Assembly: GCA_045805505.1 (NCBI GenBank)
Contig: JBJMLA010000022.1
Location: 1 to 44,509, forward strand
Direction: 5' to 3'
Length of the DNA stretch: 44,509 bases
DNA from: BP-464 sp045805505
GTDB lineage: Bacteria; Actinomycetota; Thermoleophilia; Solirubrobacterales; Solirubrobacteraceae
Position numbers and translations under genes: made by a program. Position 1 is the stretch's first letter. Each line of letters begins with the position of its first letter. The notes below the pieces were generated by a model that was not told the origin of the DNA, ran no database searches, and saw nothing but the letters and a program-made list of their open reading frames with translations. This document shows, in pieces, positions 30,731-38,031 of the stretch.

Positions 30731-31735
30731 ATGACACGGATGGTCAGCGTCCTCACCCTCGCCGTCGCGCTCGCCGCGGCCGGCGACGCGTCGGCCGCCA
30801 AGGTCTGGTTCACCAGCGGAGAGCAGTTCCGCACCGTGCCCCGTCACGCGTCCACCCCGCGCGCGGCGCTCGAGGCCCTGCTGGCCGGTCCGTCGGCCGC
30901 CGAGCGGCGCCGCGACGTCGAGACGCAGATCCCCGCCGGCGTCGCGCTGCGCAGCGTGCGCTTGGCCGACGGCGTCGCGCGCGTCACCTTCTCCCCGCGG
31001 TTCGCGCGAGCGAGCGGGCGCGCGGCGCTCGGCCAGGTCGCGTTCACTGCGACGCAGTTCGCGGGAGTCCGGTCAGTCACCGTCCGGGCCGGTGACGAAG
31101 TGCTCGCGACGCGGCTCGCGCGGTCGGCCTACGCGCGCCCCGACACCTACACGCCGCCGCCCAGCGACCTCCCGCCCAAGGGCTCGTTGCGCGACGCCAA
31201 GACCGTCAAGCTCCAGCAGCGCCTCGCCGACCTCGGCTACCTGCCGGCCGACGCCGTCGACGGGATCGCGGGCTATCGGACGTCGCAGGCGGTCATGGCG
31301 TTCCAGGCCTGGGAGGGCCTCGGGCGCGACGGCGTCGCGGGGCCGCTGACCACCGCGCGGCTGCAGAAGGCCAAGCGCCCCGTGCCGTTCGCGACCGGCC
31401 CATCGCGCCGCATCGAGGTCGACCGCGCGCGCGGCGTCGCGCTGACCGTCGTCGGCAACCGTGTCGAACGGGCCATCCACGTGTCCACCGGCGCGGGCGT
31501 CAACGCAACGCCGGCCGGCACGTTCCGGGTCTTCCGCAAGGAGCTGCGGTCCTGGTCGGTCCCGTACAAGGTCTGGCTCCCCTACGCCTCCTACTTCAAC
31601 AACGGCGTCGCGTTCCACGAGTACGCCGACGTCCCCGCCTACCCCGCCTCGCACGGCTGCGTCCGCACGCCCGCTCCGGAGGCGCCCTACCTCTACGCCT
31701 TCGCGGCGAACGGCACCACCGTCGTCGTCCGCTGA
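30731..31735 (+). CDS. secreted L,D-transpeptidase with GerMN and peptidoglycan-binding domains
   Basis: 334 residues. A signal peptide (VSVLTLAVALAAAGDASA) is followed by a GerMN-like domain (residues ~25-115; RAALEALLAGPSAAERRR, LADGVARVTFSPRFA) and a PG_binding_1 domain (~150-215; VKLQQRLADLGYLPADAVDG). The YkuD catalytic domain is C-terminal (~220-334), with HEYADVPAYPASHGCVR holding the catalytic Cys310 and nearby His. It makes 3-3 cross-links or other L,D bonds in peptidoglycan outside the cell. The GerMN plus YkuD combination is uncommon outside actinobacteria, as far as I know. The ATG follows a TAGCCT box by 8 nt. Confidence 0.9.
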   Translation: MTRMVSVLTLAVALAAAGDASAAKVWFTSGEQFRTVPRHASTPRAALEALLAGPSAAERRRDVETQIPAGVALRSVRLADGVARVTFSPRFARASGRAALGQVAFTATQFAGVRSVTVRAGDEVLATRLARSAYARPDTYTPPPSDLPPKGSLRDAKTVKLQQRLADLGYLPADAVDGIAGYRTSQAVMAFQAWEGLGRDGVAGPLTTARLQKAKRPVPFATGPSRRIEVDRARGVALTVVGNRVERAIHVSTGAGVNATPAGTFRVFRKELRSWSVPYKVWLPYASYFNNGVAFHEYADVPAYPASHGCVRTPAPEAPYLYAFAANGTTVVVR

Positions 31736-31745
31736 GCTCGCCGGA

Positions 31746-31762
31746 GCCCCTCCCCCGGGGGC
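31746..31762 (+). terminator. hairpin after the L,D-transpeptidase gene
   Basis: GCCCC and GGGGC form a 5-bp stem within a C-run/G-run, followed by ACCGTTTC. It is short, but it lies 10 bp after the stop and just before the arsR promoter. Confidence 0.35.
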
Positions 31763-31777
31763 ACCGTTTCACCCGGC

Positions 31778-31805
31778 TTGACATATGCCTATATGCGTAT
31801 ATATT
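31778..31805 (+). promoter_or_regulatory. strong promoter and AT-rich operator of the ArsR gene
   Basis: Consensus TTGACA (31778-31783), a 16-bp spacer and TATATT (31800-31805) end 7 nt before the ATG. The spacer repeats TATGC and has the inverted repeat TATAT-GCG-TATATA. This is the most AT-rich spot in the window and a likely ArsR autoregulatory site. Confidence 0.7.
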
Positions 31806-31812
31806 GCTGCGC

Positions 31813-32157
31813 ATGGCACGAGCCGCCACCACCACCGACGCGTTCAACGCCATGGCCGAGCCGCGGCGGCGGGCGATCGTCGATGTGCTGGCCGCCGGCG
31901 AGCGACCGGTCAACGACCTCGTCGCGACGCTCGGGCTCGCCCAGCCGCAGGTGTCCAAGCATCTGCGCGTGCTGCGGGAGGTCGGCGTCGTCGACGTCCG
32001 CAGCGAGGGGCGCGAGCGCTTCTACCGGCTCAACGGCCCAGCGCTCAAACCCATCCATGACTGGGTGGCCCGGTACGAGCGGCTGTGGTCGGATCGCTTC
32101 GACCTGCTCGACGACGTGCTCGACGACCTCAAGGACAACCAAGGAGGAAGGACATGA
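31813..32157 (+). CDS. ArsR-family repressor
   Basis: 114 residues forming a winged helix-turn-helix: FNAMAEPRRRAIVDVLAAG, VNDLVATLGLAQPQVSKHLR, VLREVGVVDVRSEGRERFY. It has no metal-binding CxC motif, so it belongs to the metal-independent ArsR group that is usually paired with SRPBCC proteins. It should bind the AT-rich palindromic tract over its own promoter. The start is the ATG after the TATATT box. Its TGA stop overlaps the ATG of the next gene (ATGA). Confidence 0.9.
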   Translation: MARAATTTDAFNAMAEPRRRAIVDVLAAGERPVNDLVATLGLAQPQVSKHLRVLREVGVVDVRSEGRERFYRLNGPALKPIHDWVARYERLWSDRFDLLDDVLDDLKDNQGGRT

Positions 32158-32648
32158 CGATGACGACCAGCCACTCGGCGAAGGTCACCCTGCCCACCGA
32201 CACCCAGATCCTGATCACGCGGGAGTTCGACGCCCCCGCGGAGCTGGTCTGGAAGGCGTTCACCACGCCCGAGCTCGTCCGGCGCTGGTGGCACGCCAAC
32301 CGCGGCGAGATGACCGTTGCCGAGATCGACCTGCGCGAGGGCGGCCGCTGGCGCTACGCCATGGTCACGCCCGACGGCATGGACGTCGCGTTTCACGGCG
32401 AGTACCGCGAGGTCGTCCCGTACGAGCGGATCGTCTCGACCGAGGCGTTCGAGGGCATCCCCGACGCCGACGAGCACGCGGCGGTCAACATCCTCACGCT
32501 GACCGAGGCCGGCGGCCGCACGACCTTGTCGATCCTCGTCGAGCACCCGACGCAGATGGGGCGCGACATGCACGTCAACTCGGGCATGGAGGACGGCCTG
32601 CAGGACGCCCTCGACATGCTCGACGAGGTCTCGGCCTCGCTGCGCTAG
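32154..32648 (+). CDS. SRPBCC (AHSA1-type) ligand-binding protein
   Basis: 164 residues with the START/AHSA1 pattern: ITREFDAPAELVWKAFTTPE, LVRRWWHANRGEMTVAEID, GGRWRYAMVTPDG, FHGEYREVVPYERIV, and a C-terminal helix (GMEDGLQDALDMLDEV). Such proteins bind hydrophobic ligands in a helix-grip cavity; the ligand here is unknown. It has the best ribosome binding site in the window (AAGGAGGAAGG, just before the ATG) and a 4-bp overlap with the ArsR gene, so the two form one unit. It converges on the DsbA-like gene with both stops in one CTAG. Confidence 0.88.
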   Translation: MTMTTSHSAKVTLPTDTQILITREFDAPAELVWKAFTTPELVRRWWHANRGEMTVAEIDLREGGRWRYAMVTPDGMDVAFHGEYREVVPYERIVSTEAFEGIPDADEHAAVNILTLTEAGGRTTLSILVEHPTQMGRDMHVNSGMEDGLQDALDMLDEVSASLR

Positions 32649-33235
32649 ACGCCCTGGGGCAGGGCCGGCTCGGCCAGCGCGGCCTCGAGGTCCTCGATGC
32701 GGTCCTGCCCCCAGTAGCGCTCGCCGTCGCAGACGAACAGCGGCACGCCCCAGTGCCCGAGGCCCATGAGCGCGGCCGTGTTGGCATCGACCCGGGCGCG
32801 GATCGCCGGATCGGCCAGCGCCTCGCGACACGCGGCCCAGTCGAGGCCCGCGTGCTCGCAGATCGCGCGCAGCGGCGCGTCCTGCGCGACGTCGACGGCG
32901 CGCGACCAGATCGCTGCGCTCGCCTCGAGGACGAACGGCCGCGCACGGCCGGCGTCGACCGCGTGCTCGGAGACCAGCAGGCAGCGCATCGCGCCCGCGC
33001 CGATCGGATCGTGGACGGGGCCGAACGGCATGCCCAGCCGAGTCGCCTCGCGCTTGACGTCGCGCATCGTGTGCAGCTGCTTGGCCCGCGGCACCGCCTG
33101 GCCGCGCATGGCCATGGGGATCACGCCGCGGAAGACCACCTCGACGTCGTGGCGGTCGGCGAGCGCGAAGCCGCGCGGCCCGGCCAGGTACGAGTACGGG
33201 CTGCGGAACGAGTAGAAGAAGTCGACGCGGGTCAT
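32645..33235 (-). CDS. DsbA-fold protein, 2-hydroxychromene-2-carboxylate isomerase family
   Basis: 196 residues with the thioredoxin-like fold of kappa-class GST / HCCA isomerases. It starts MTRVDFFYSFRSPYSYLAG, with Ser in place of the redox Cys, then VIPMAMRGQAVPRAKQ, and ends with the cis-Pro region GHWGVPLFVCDGERYWGQDR. The family uses glutathione or a similar thiol in isomerisation or conjugation of aromatic compounds. In actinobacteria, which usually have mycothiol, the thiol partner is uncertain. It overlaps the second DsbA-like gene by 4 bp (ATGA). Confidence 0.85.
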   Translation of the reverse strand: MTRVDFFYSFRSPYSYLAGPRGFALADRHDVEVVFRGVIPMAMRGQAVPRAKQLHTMRDVKREATRLGMPFGPVHDPIGAGAMRCLLVSEHAVDAGRARPFVLEASAAIWSRAVDVAQDAPLRAICEHAGLDWAACREALADPAIRARVDANTAALMGLGHWGVPLFVCDGERYWGQDRIEDLEAALAEPALPQGV

Positions 33236-33834
33236 CGCGCCGTCCAGCCGAGCCGGTCGAGGCGCTCGGCGATCTGCGCGAGGCGGTCGTGGGCGAACCA
33301 CCAGTCGCGGCCGATCATCGCCGCCGGGGTGTCGTAGGGGCCGCGCTCCACCATGGCGCGCTCGTTGGCGCGCACGGCGTTCTCGTCGCCGCCGCCCGGC
33401 GCGGTCACGTCGGCGCCCTCGAGCCACAGCCGCGCGAGCGCGTCGGCGCAGAACGCGAGCCGCTCCTGCGGGGCCAGCGTCATGGCGTGCGCGGCGAGTG
33501 CCGCGGTCGCGGCGGCGGCGATGGGCTCGGTGCGACCGAGCTCGAGGCCGCGACGGCGGAAGAGCCGCCGGGCGTCCTCGATCGCGTAGGTGCGCTTGTC
33601 CTCGACCGCGGGATCGTCGGGGATGCCGCGCTCGACGACGGGCAGCGCGACGAGATCGACGGGCCGCGTCGCGAGCCGCTCGGTGAGATCGAGCAGCGCG
33701 GCGGCGCTGCACGGATCGTCGAAGGCGAAGTACAGATCCACGCGTCCCCGCCCGCCGCGCGCGCGGCGCAGCGCGGCGCCGATCCGGGCGGGCCGGTCGA
33801 TGGCCGAGACCCGGATGATCGTGCTGGGGATCAC
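33232..33834 (-). CDS. divergent DsbA-fold protein
   Basis: About 200 residues. It has the same outline as the gene downstream but is diverged: VDLYFAFDDPCSAAALLDL at the N-terminus (one Cys where the pair would be), a helical insert, then a cis-Pro region GPYDTPAAMIGRDWWFAHDR. The start is unclear. GTG codons at 33870, 33834 and 33741 all fit; 33741 would begin right at the first strand (VDLYF), as the neighbouring protein does. It is probably co-expressed with that neighbour and may form a heterodimer with it, which is inference. A palindromic operator lies upstream. Confidence 0.65.
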   Translation of the reverse strand: MIPSTIIRVSAIDRPARIGAALRRARGGRGRVDLYFAFDDPCSAAALLDLTERLATRPVDLVALPVVERGIPDDPAVEDKRTYAIEDARRLFRRRGLELGRTEPIAAAATAALAAHAMTLAPQERLAFCADALARLWLEGADVTAPGGGDENAVRANERAMVERGPYDTPAAMIGRDWWFAHDRLAQIAERLDRLGWTAR

Positions 33835-33864
33835 GCGCCTGCGCAGGAGATCTGACACCGAAGA

Positions 33865-33877
33865 TGACACTGTGTCA
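33865..33877. promoter_or_regulatory. palindromic operator TGACAC-T-GTGTCA
   Basis: A perfect 6-bp inverted repeat around one base, with a third TGACAC half-site 12 bp away at 33853-33858. It overlaps the -35 position of the plus-strand methyltransferase promoter and the upstream end of the minus-strand DsbA-like gene. TetR-type regulators often use such sites, but none is encoded next to it. Confidence 0.55.
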
Positions 33878-33890
33878 CCAATCCTAGGCT

Positions 33891-33896
33891 TAGCCT
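33891..33896 (+). promoter_or_regulatory. -10 box (TAGCCT) for the methyltransferase-like gene
   Basis: TAGCCT ends 8 nt before the ATG at 33905, with no ribosome binding site between. Confidence 0.5.
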
Positions 33897-33904
33897 GCGA
33901 ACCG

Positions 33905-34615
33905 ATGGCGATCGAGCTCTCCCGACGCGCCGCGGCGCTTGCCCGGCCACGGCTGATCCGCGACGTCGAGACCGTCGCCTCGGTGCGCGCCGCCGAGCCC
34001 GAGTTCGCCGCGCTCTTCGACCGCGTCTGCGCGGCGGGCACCGACGACAAGTGGTGGTTCGGCCGGGCGTACGAGCTCGTCGGCGGCCTCGCGCTGCTGC
34101 AGAACCCGGAGGAGATCACCGCGCTGTGCCTGCTGCTGCGCCGTCACGCCCCGCGCGAGACCTACCTCGAGATCGGGTCGGCCGGCGGCGGGACCTGCCG
34201 CTTCCTGCACCAGGAGGTGGGTCTCGGCCGCGTGCTGTCGATCGACGACGGCGCCCACCCCCGCGCCGCCGAGCAGGACGCGAACTTCGCCGCGGTGGGA
34301 GACGTCACGCGGTTCGTCGGCGACAGCCACGGTCCGGACGCGGCCGCCTTCCTCGCCGAGCACGTTCCCGGCCGCGACCTCGACATCGCGTTCGTCGACG
34401 GCGACCACTCCTGGCGCGGCGTGCGCCAGGACGTCGAGCTCGTCCTGCCCTACTGCCGGCCGGGCGCGCTGCTGATCCTCCACGACACCCGCGAGTGCAC
34501 CGGCGTCGAGGCGACGTGGCTCGAGCTCGCCGCCCGCCGCCGCATCGAGCCGCTGGCCGAGCTCGTCGGAGCGGAGCGCCCGATGGGCATCGGCGTCGGG
34601 CGCGTCCGCGGCTGA
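33905..34615 (+). CDS. class I SAM-dependent methyltransferase-like protein
   Basis: 236 residues. The Rossmann core shows the SAM-binding loop TYLEIGSAGGGTCRFLHQEV, motif II acidic VLSIDDGAH, and IAFVDGDHSWRGVRQDVELV followed by LPYCRPGALLILHDTRE. This is the pattern of the Methyltransf_24 / cephalosporin-hydroxylase-like group, which includes sugar and small-molecule methyltransferases. The Asp in FVDGDH may bind a metal. The N-terminal ~75 residues are helical. It is transcribed from its own promoter away from the DsbA-like pair. The permease gene starts about 90 bp after its stop. The substrate is unknown. Confidence 0.78.
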   Translation: MAIELSRRAAALARPRLIRDVETVASVRAAEPEFAALFDRVCAAGTDDKWWFGRAYELVGGLALLQNPEEITALCLLLRRHAPRETYLEIGSAGGGTCRFLHQEVGLGRVLSIDDGAHPRAAEQDANFAAVGDVTRFVGDSHGPDAAAFLAEHVPGRDLDIAFVDGDHSWRGVRQDVELVLPYCRPGALLILHDTRECTGVEATWLELAARRRIEPLAELVGAERPMGIGVGRVRG

Positions 34616-34627
34616 GTGCCAAGGCCC

Positions 34628-34671
34628 CGTCAGGATCGCCGGCCGGCGCGTCAAGATCGCGTCAAGACCGG
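34628..34671 (+). promoter_or_regulatory. three 11-bp-phased direct repeats, probable response-regulator binding site
   Basis: CGTCAGGATCGC (34628), CGTCAAGATCGC (34649) and CGTCAAGACCGG (34660) are spaced 21 and 11 bp apart. They end exactly where a -35 element would begin for the TACAAG box at 34694-34699. OmpR/PhoB/KdpE-type regulators bind tandem half-sites with 11-bp phasing at this position, and a KdpE-like gene lies in the same operon. Confidence 0.65.
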
Positions 34672-34693
34672 CAGCCCGCCGCCGGGGACGACG

Positions 34694-34699
34694 TACAAG
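34694..34699 (+). promoter_or_regulatory. -10 box (TACAAG) for the permease operon
   Basis: TACAAG ends 6 nt before a GTG at 34706. Together with the repeats upstream it argues that the longer reading from 34616 is not coding. Confidence 0.45.
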
Positions 34700-34705
34700 G
34701 GCCTG

Positions 34706-36583
34706 GTGTCTGCCACCAGCGGCGCTTTCGCCCGCACCTTCCTCGGCCGCCCGCTGCGCAGCGACCGCCTCGACGAGACGTTGCTGCCCAAGCGCCTCGC
34801 GCTGCCCGTCTTCTGCTCGGATCCCCTGTCCTCGGTCGCCTACGCGACCGAGCAGATCGTGCTGGTGCTCGGCCTCGGCGGCCTGGCGCTCCTGCACCTG
34901 ACGCCGTGGCTCGGGTTGGCCGTCGTCGCGCTGCTGGTCATCGTCGTGGCCTCCTACCGCCAGACCTGTCACGCCTACCCCGACGGAGGCGGCGCCTACG
35001 CCGTGAGCCGGGCCAACCTCGGCGAGAACGCGTCGCTGGTCGCGGCCTCGGCGCTGCTCATCGACTACGTGCTGACCGTGGCGGTGTCGGTCGTCGCCGG
35101 CGTGGCCGCGATCACCAGCGCAGCACCCGGCCTGACCGCGCACGCCACCGTCCTGTCGCTGGGGTTCGTCGCCCTGCTGACCGTCGTCAACCTGCGCGGC
35201 GTCAAGGAATCCGGCCGGGCGTTCGCGCTGCCCACCTACGCGTTCGTCGTCGCGGTGTTCGCGATGCTCCTCGTCGGCTTCGCCAAGGTGATCTTCGGCG
35301 ACGGCCTGCAGGCCGAGAGCGCGCACTACGAGGTGCGCCAGGCCGCGCAGACCGGTGGCGCGCTGACCGTCTTCCTGGCGCTGCGCGCCTTTGCCTCGGG
35401 CTGCACGGCGCTGACCGGCGTCGAGGCGGTCTCCAACGGCGTTCCCGCCTTCAAGGAGCCCAAGAGCCGCAATGCGGCGGCGACGCTCGTGATCATGGGG
35501 GGCCTGGCCATCACGATGTTCGCCGGCATCACCGTGCTCGCCGTGCTCAGCCACGTCCACATGGCCGAGAACCCCGGCGACCTGATCGGCTTCACCGGCA
35601 CCCAGCGCACGGCGCTCAGCCAGATCGCCATCGCCACCTTCGGCGAGACGCTGCCGTTCTACCTGCTCAACGCGGCCACCGCGGCGATCCTCGTCCTGGC
35701 CGCCAACACCGCCTACAACGGCTTCCCGGTGCTCGCCTCGCTGCTCGGACGCGACCGCTATCTCCCCCAGCAGCTCGCCCACCGCGGCGACCGGCTCGTG
35801 TTCTCCAACGGCATCGTGCTGCTGGCCGTCGTCGCATCGCTGCTCATCGTGGCCTTCGACGCCAACGTCACGCGCCTGCTGCAGCTCTACATCCTCGGCG
35901 TCTTCCTGTCCTTCACGCTGAGCCAGGCGGGCATGGTCCGGCACTGGGCGCGCGAGGGCGGCGACGTGCGACGCAAGCAGCTGCTCAACGGCGCCGGCGC
36001 GGCGGCGACCGGCGTGGTCTTCGTCATCGTGCTGGTGACGAAGTTCGCGCAGGGCGCCTGGATCGTCGTGGTCGCCGCGCCGCTGCTGTTCTGGGCGATG
36101 AAGACGATCCAGCGCCACTACCGCACGGTCGCGGCGGCCCTGGCGCCCCCCGCCGCCGGCGTCGCGCTCCCGGCCCGCATCCACGTCGTGGTCCCGGTGT
36201 CGAACCTGCTGGCGCCGACGCTGCGCGCGCTTGCCTTCGCCAGCGCGATGTCCCCGGCGAGCCTGCGCGCGGTCACGGTCGCCGCCGACGAGGACGGCAC
36301 GACGCTGGCGCAGGAGTGGCAGGCGCGCGGGATGAGCATCCCGCTGGTGGTGATCGAGTCGCCCTACCGCGAGACGGTGCGGCCGATCCGCCGGTACCTG
36401 CGCACGCTGCGCCGCGACCATCCCGGCGACGTCCTGGCGGTCGTCATCCCGGAGTACGTGGTGGGCCACTGGTGGCAGCACCTGCTGCACAACCAGACCG
36501 CGCTACGCCTCAAGGCACGCCTGCTCTTCGAGCCCTCCGTCGCGGTGACGAGCGTGCCGTGGGTGCTGGGGAGGACACTGTGA
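34706..36583 (+). CDS. APC-superfamily permease, KimA-like potassium transporter
   Basis: About 625 residues: some twelve membrane segments followed by a ~150-residue cytoplasmic C-terminal domain. The start RPLRSDRLDETLLPKRLALP, then VFCSDPLSSVAYATEQIVLV, is the hallmark of the KimA/YdaO-like group, which takes up K+. Other markers are YRQTCHAYPDGGGAYAVSRA and LTGVEAVSNGVPAFKEPKSR. The C-terminal domain (ARIHVVVPVSNLLAPTLRAL) resembles a USP-like fold. K+ transport fits the downstream KdpD/KdpE-like pair. A GTG at 34616 would add 30 residues, but its codons are poorer in G/C at third positions and cover the direct repeats. The stop overlaps the kinase start (GTGA). Confidence 0.82.
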   Translation: MSATSGAFARTFLGRPLRSDRLDETLLPKRLALPVFCSDPLSSVAYATEQIVLVLGLGGLALLHLTPWLGLAVVALLVIVVASYRQTCHAYPDGGGAYAVSRANLGENASLVAASALLIDYVLTVAVSVVAGVAAITSAAPGLTAHATVLSLGFVALLTVVNLRGVKESGRAFALPTYAFVVAVFAMLLVGFAKVIFGDGLQAESAHYEVRQAAQTGGALTVFLALRAFASGCTALTGVEAVSNGVPAFKEPKSRNAAATLVIMGGLAITMFAGITVLAVLSHVHMAENPGDLIGFTGTQRTALSQIAIATFGETLPFYLLNAATAAILVLAANTAYNGFPVLASLLGRDRYLPQQLAHRGDRLVFSNGIVLLAVVASLLIVAFDANVTRLLQLYILGVFLSFTLSQAGMVRHWAREGGDVRRKQLLNGAGAAATGVVFVIVLVTKFAQGAWIVVVAAPLLFWAMKTIQRHYRTVAAALAPPAAGVALPARIHVVVPVSNLLAPTLRALAFASAMSPASLRAVTVAADEDGTTLAQEWQARGMSIPLVVIESPYRETVRPIRRYLRTLRRDHPGDVLAVVIPEYVVGHWWQHLLHNQTALRLKARLLFEPSVAVTSVPWVLGRTL

Positions 36584-38031
36584 GCATCAGCGCGCGATTG
36601 ACCTACGTGAGGGCCGAGGATCTCCTGGACGAGGAGACGCCCTCGCGCGAATCGCGGCGGCCTTCGCTGAGCGCGCGCCGCCAGCTCTCGGGCGTCGTGC
36701 TCGCCGCGGTCGCGCTGCCGCTGCTGACCCTGCTGTTCCAGCACACGACCTCGACGTTCTCGCTCGAGGGCGAGGTGCTGCTCTACCTGCTCGCCGTGCT
36801 CGTCGTGGCGCTGGCCGGAGGGATCGTCGCCGCGGTGCTCACGGCGGTCGCCGCAGCGCTGATCATCAACTGGTACTTCGTCGAGCCGCGGCACACCTTC
36901 GACGTCGCCAACACCGACCAGGCCGTCGCGCTGCTGGTCTTCGTGGCGGTCGCCGTGACGGTCAGCCTGGCGATGGAGATCGCCGCGCGGCGCACGCGGG
37001 CGGCCGAGCAGGCGCGGGCGCAGGCCGAGACCCTCTCGACCCTGGCCGGCACGGACTTCGACGAGTCAGAGACGCTGCGCGGCATCCTCGACCGCGCCCG
37101 CGAGACGTTCGGGATGGAGTCCGTGGTGCTCAAGGTCCGCGACGCCGCGTCCGGCGATTGGCACGATGCCGAGCGCTCGGGCTGGGGCACGCAGCAGCCG
37201 CTGCGCTTCGACGTCCCCGTCGGCGCCGACCTGCGTCTCGTCGGGCGCGGCCCGGCGCTGTTCGCCGAGGATCAGCGCGTGCTGCAGGCCTTCGCCGCAG
37301 CAGCGCAGACCGCCCACGCAGGCCGGCGGCTCACCGCGCGCGCCCGCGAGGCCGAGAGCCTGGCCGCCGTCGATCGCCAGCGCACCGCTCTGCTCGCGGC
37401 GGTCGGCCATGACCTGCGCACGCCCCTGGCCGCCATCAAGGCCTCGGCCGGCACGCTGCGCCAGGACGAGGTCGAGTGGTCGGCGCGCGATCGAGACGAG
37501 CTGCTCGAGACCATCGAGTCTTCGGTGGACCGCCTCGACGCGATCGTCGCCAACCTCCTCGACGCCAGCCGGCTCGAGGCCGGCGCTCTGAGCGTGAGGC
37601 CGGCGCCGGTGTCCCTCGACGAGGCGGTCGGCGCCGCGCTGCTCGCGTTGCCGGCCGGCGCGTCGGTGCGCGTCGATGTCCCCGAGGATCTGCCCCCCGT
37701 CATGGCCGATCTCGGCCTGCTCGAGCGGGTCCTGGTCAACCTGCTCGACAACGCGCTCCGGCACGGCGGAGGCGAGGTTGCCGTCGTTGCCACCGCGGGC
37801 GCCGAGAGCGCCAAGATCGCCATCTCCGACCACGGCCCGGGTGTCGCGCCCGAGGACCGCGAAGCGCTGTTCCAGCCCTTCGGGCGGCGAGGCGATCACC
37901 ACACGGCCACCGGTGTGGGGCTCGGCCTGTCGGTGGCCCGCGGCTTCACCGAGGCGATGGGCGGCGCGCTCGTCGCCGACGGTACGGAGTCGGGCGGGCT
38001 GACCATGCGGCTGCGCCTGCCGCTGGCATGA
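36580..38031 (+). CDS. KdpD-like sensor histidine kinase lacking the N-terminal KdpD/USP domains
   Basis: 483 residues. After a short basic N-terminus come the DUF4118-type membrane segments (residues ~37-125; SGVVLAAVALPLLTLLFQ, LLYLLAVLVVALAGGIVA, with INWYFVEPRHTFDVAN between). Next are a GAF-like region (~140-250), the HisKA helix with His277 (AVGHDLRTPLAAIKA), and the HATPase (NLLDNALRHGG, DHGPGVAPED, GVGLGLSVARGF). Full KdpD (~850-900 residues) also has an N-terminal KdpD/USP part that is missing here. It should sense K+ limitation or turgor and phosphorylate the KdpE-like protein. It overlaps both neighbours by 4 bp. Confidence 0.9.
   Translation: MSISARLTYVRAEDLLDEETPSRESRRPSLSARRQLSGVVLAAVALPLLTLLFQHTTSTFSLEGEVLLYLLAVLVVALAGGIVAAVLTAVAAALIINWYFVEPRHTFDVANTDQAVALLVFVAVAVTVSLAMEIAARRTRAAEQARAQAETLSTLAGTDFDESETLRGILDRARETFGMESVVLKVRDAASGDWHDAERSGWGTQQPLRFDVPVGADLRLVGRGPALFAEDQRVLQAFAAAAQTAHAGRRLTARAREAESLAAVDRQRTALLAAVGHDLRTPLAAIKASAGTLRQDEVEWSARDRDELLETIESSVDRLDAIVANLLDASRLEAGALSVRPAPVSLDEAVGAALLALPAGASVRVDVPEDLPPVMADLGLLERVLVNLLDNALRHGGGEVAVVATAGAESAKIAISDHGPGVAPEDREALFQPFGRRGDHHTATGVGLGLSVARGFTEAMGGALVADGTESGGLTMRLRLPLA

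Noticed and set aside
33890..36490. Minus-strand open frame of about 860 codons opposite the methyltransferase and permease
   Set aside because: His/Arg/Asp-rich antisense shadow of conserved genes.
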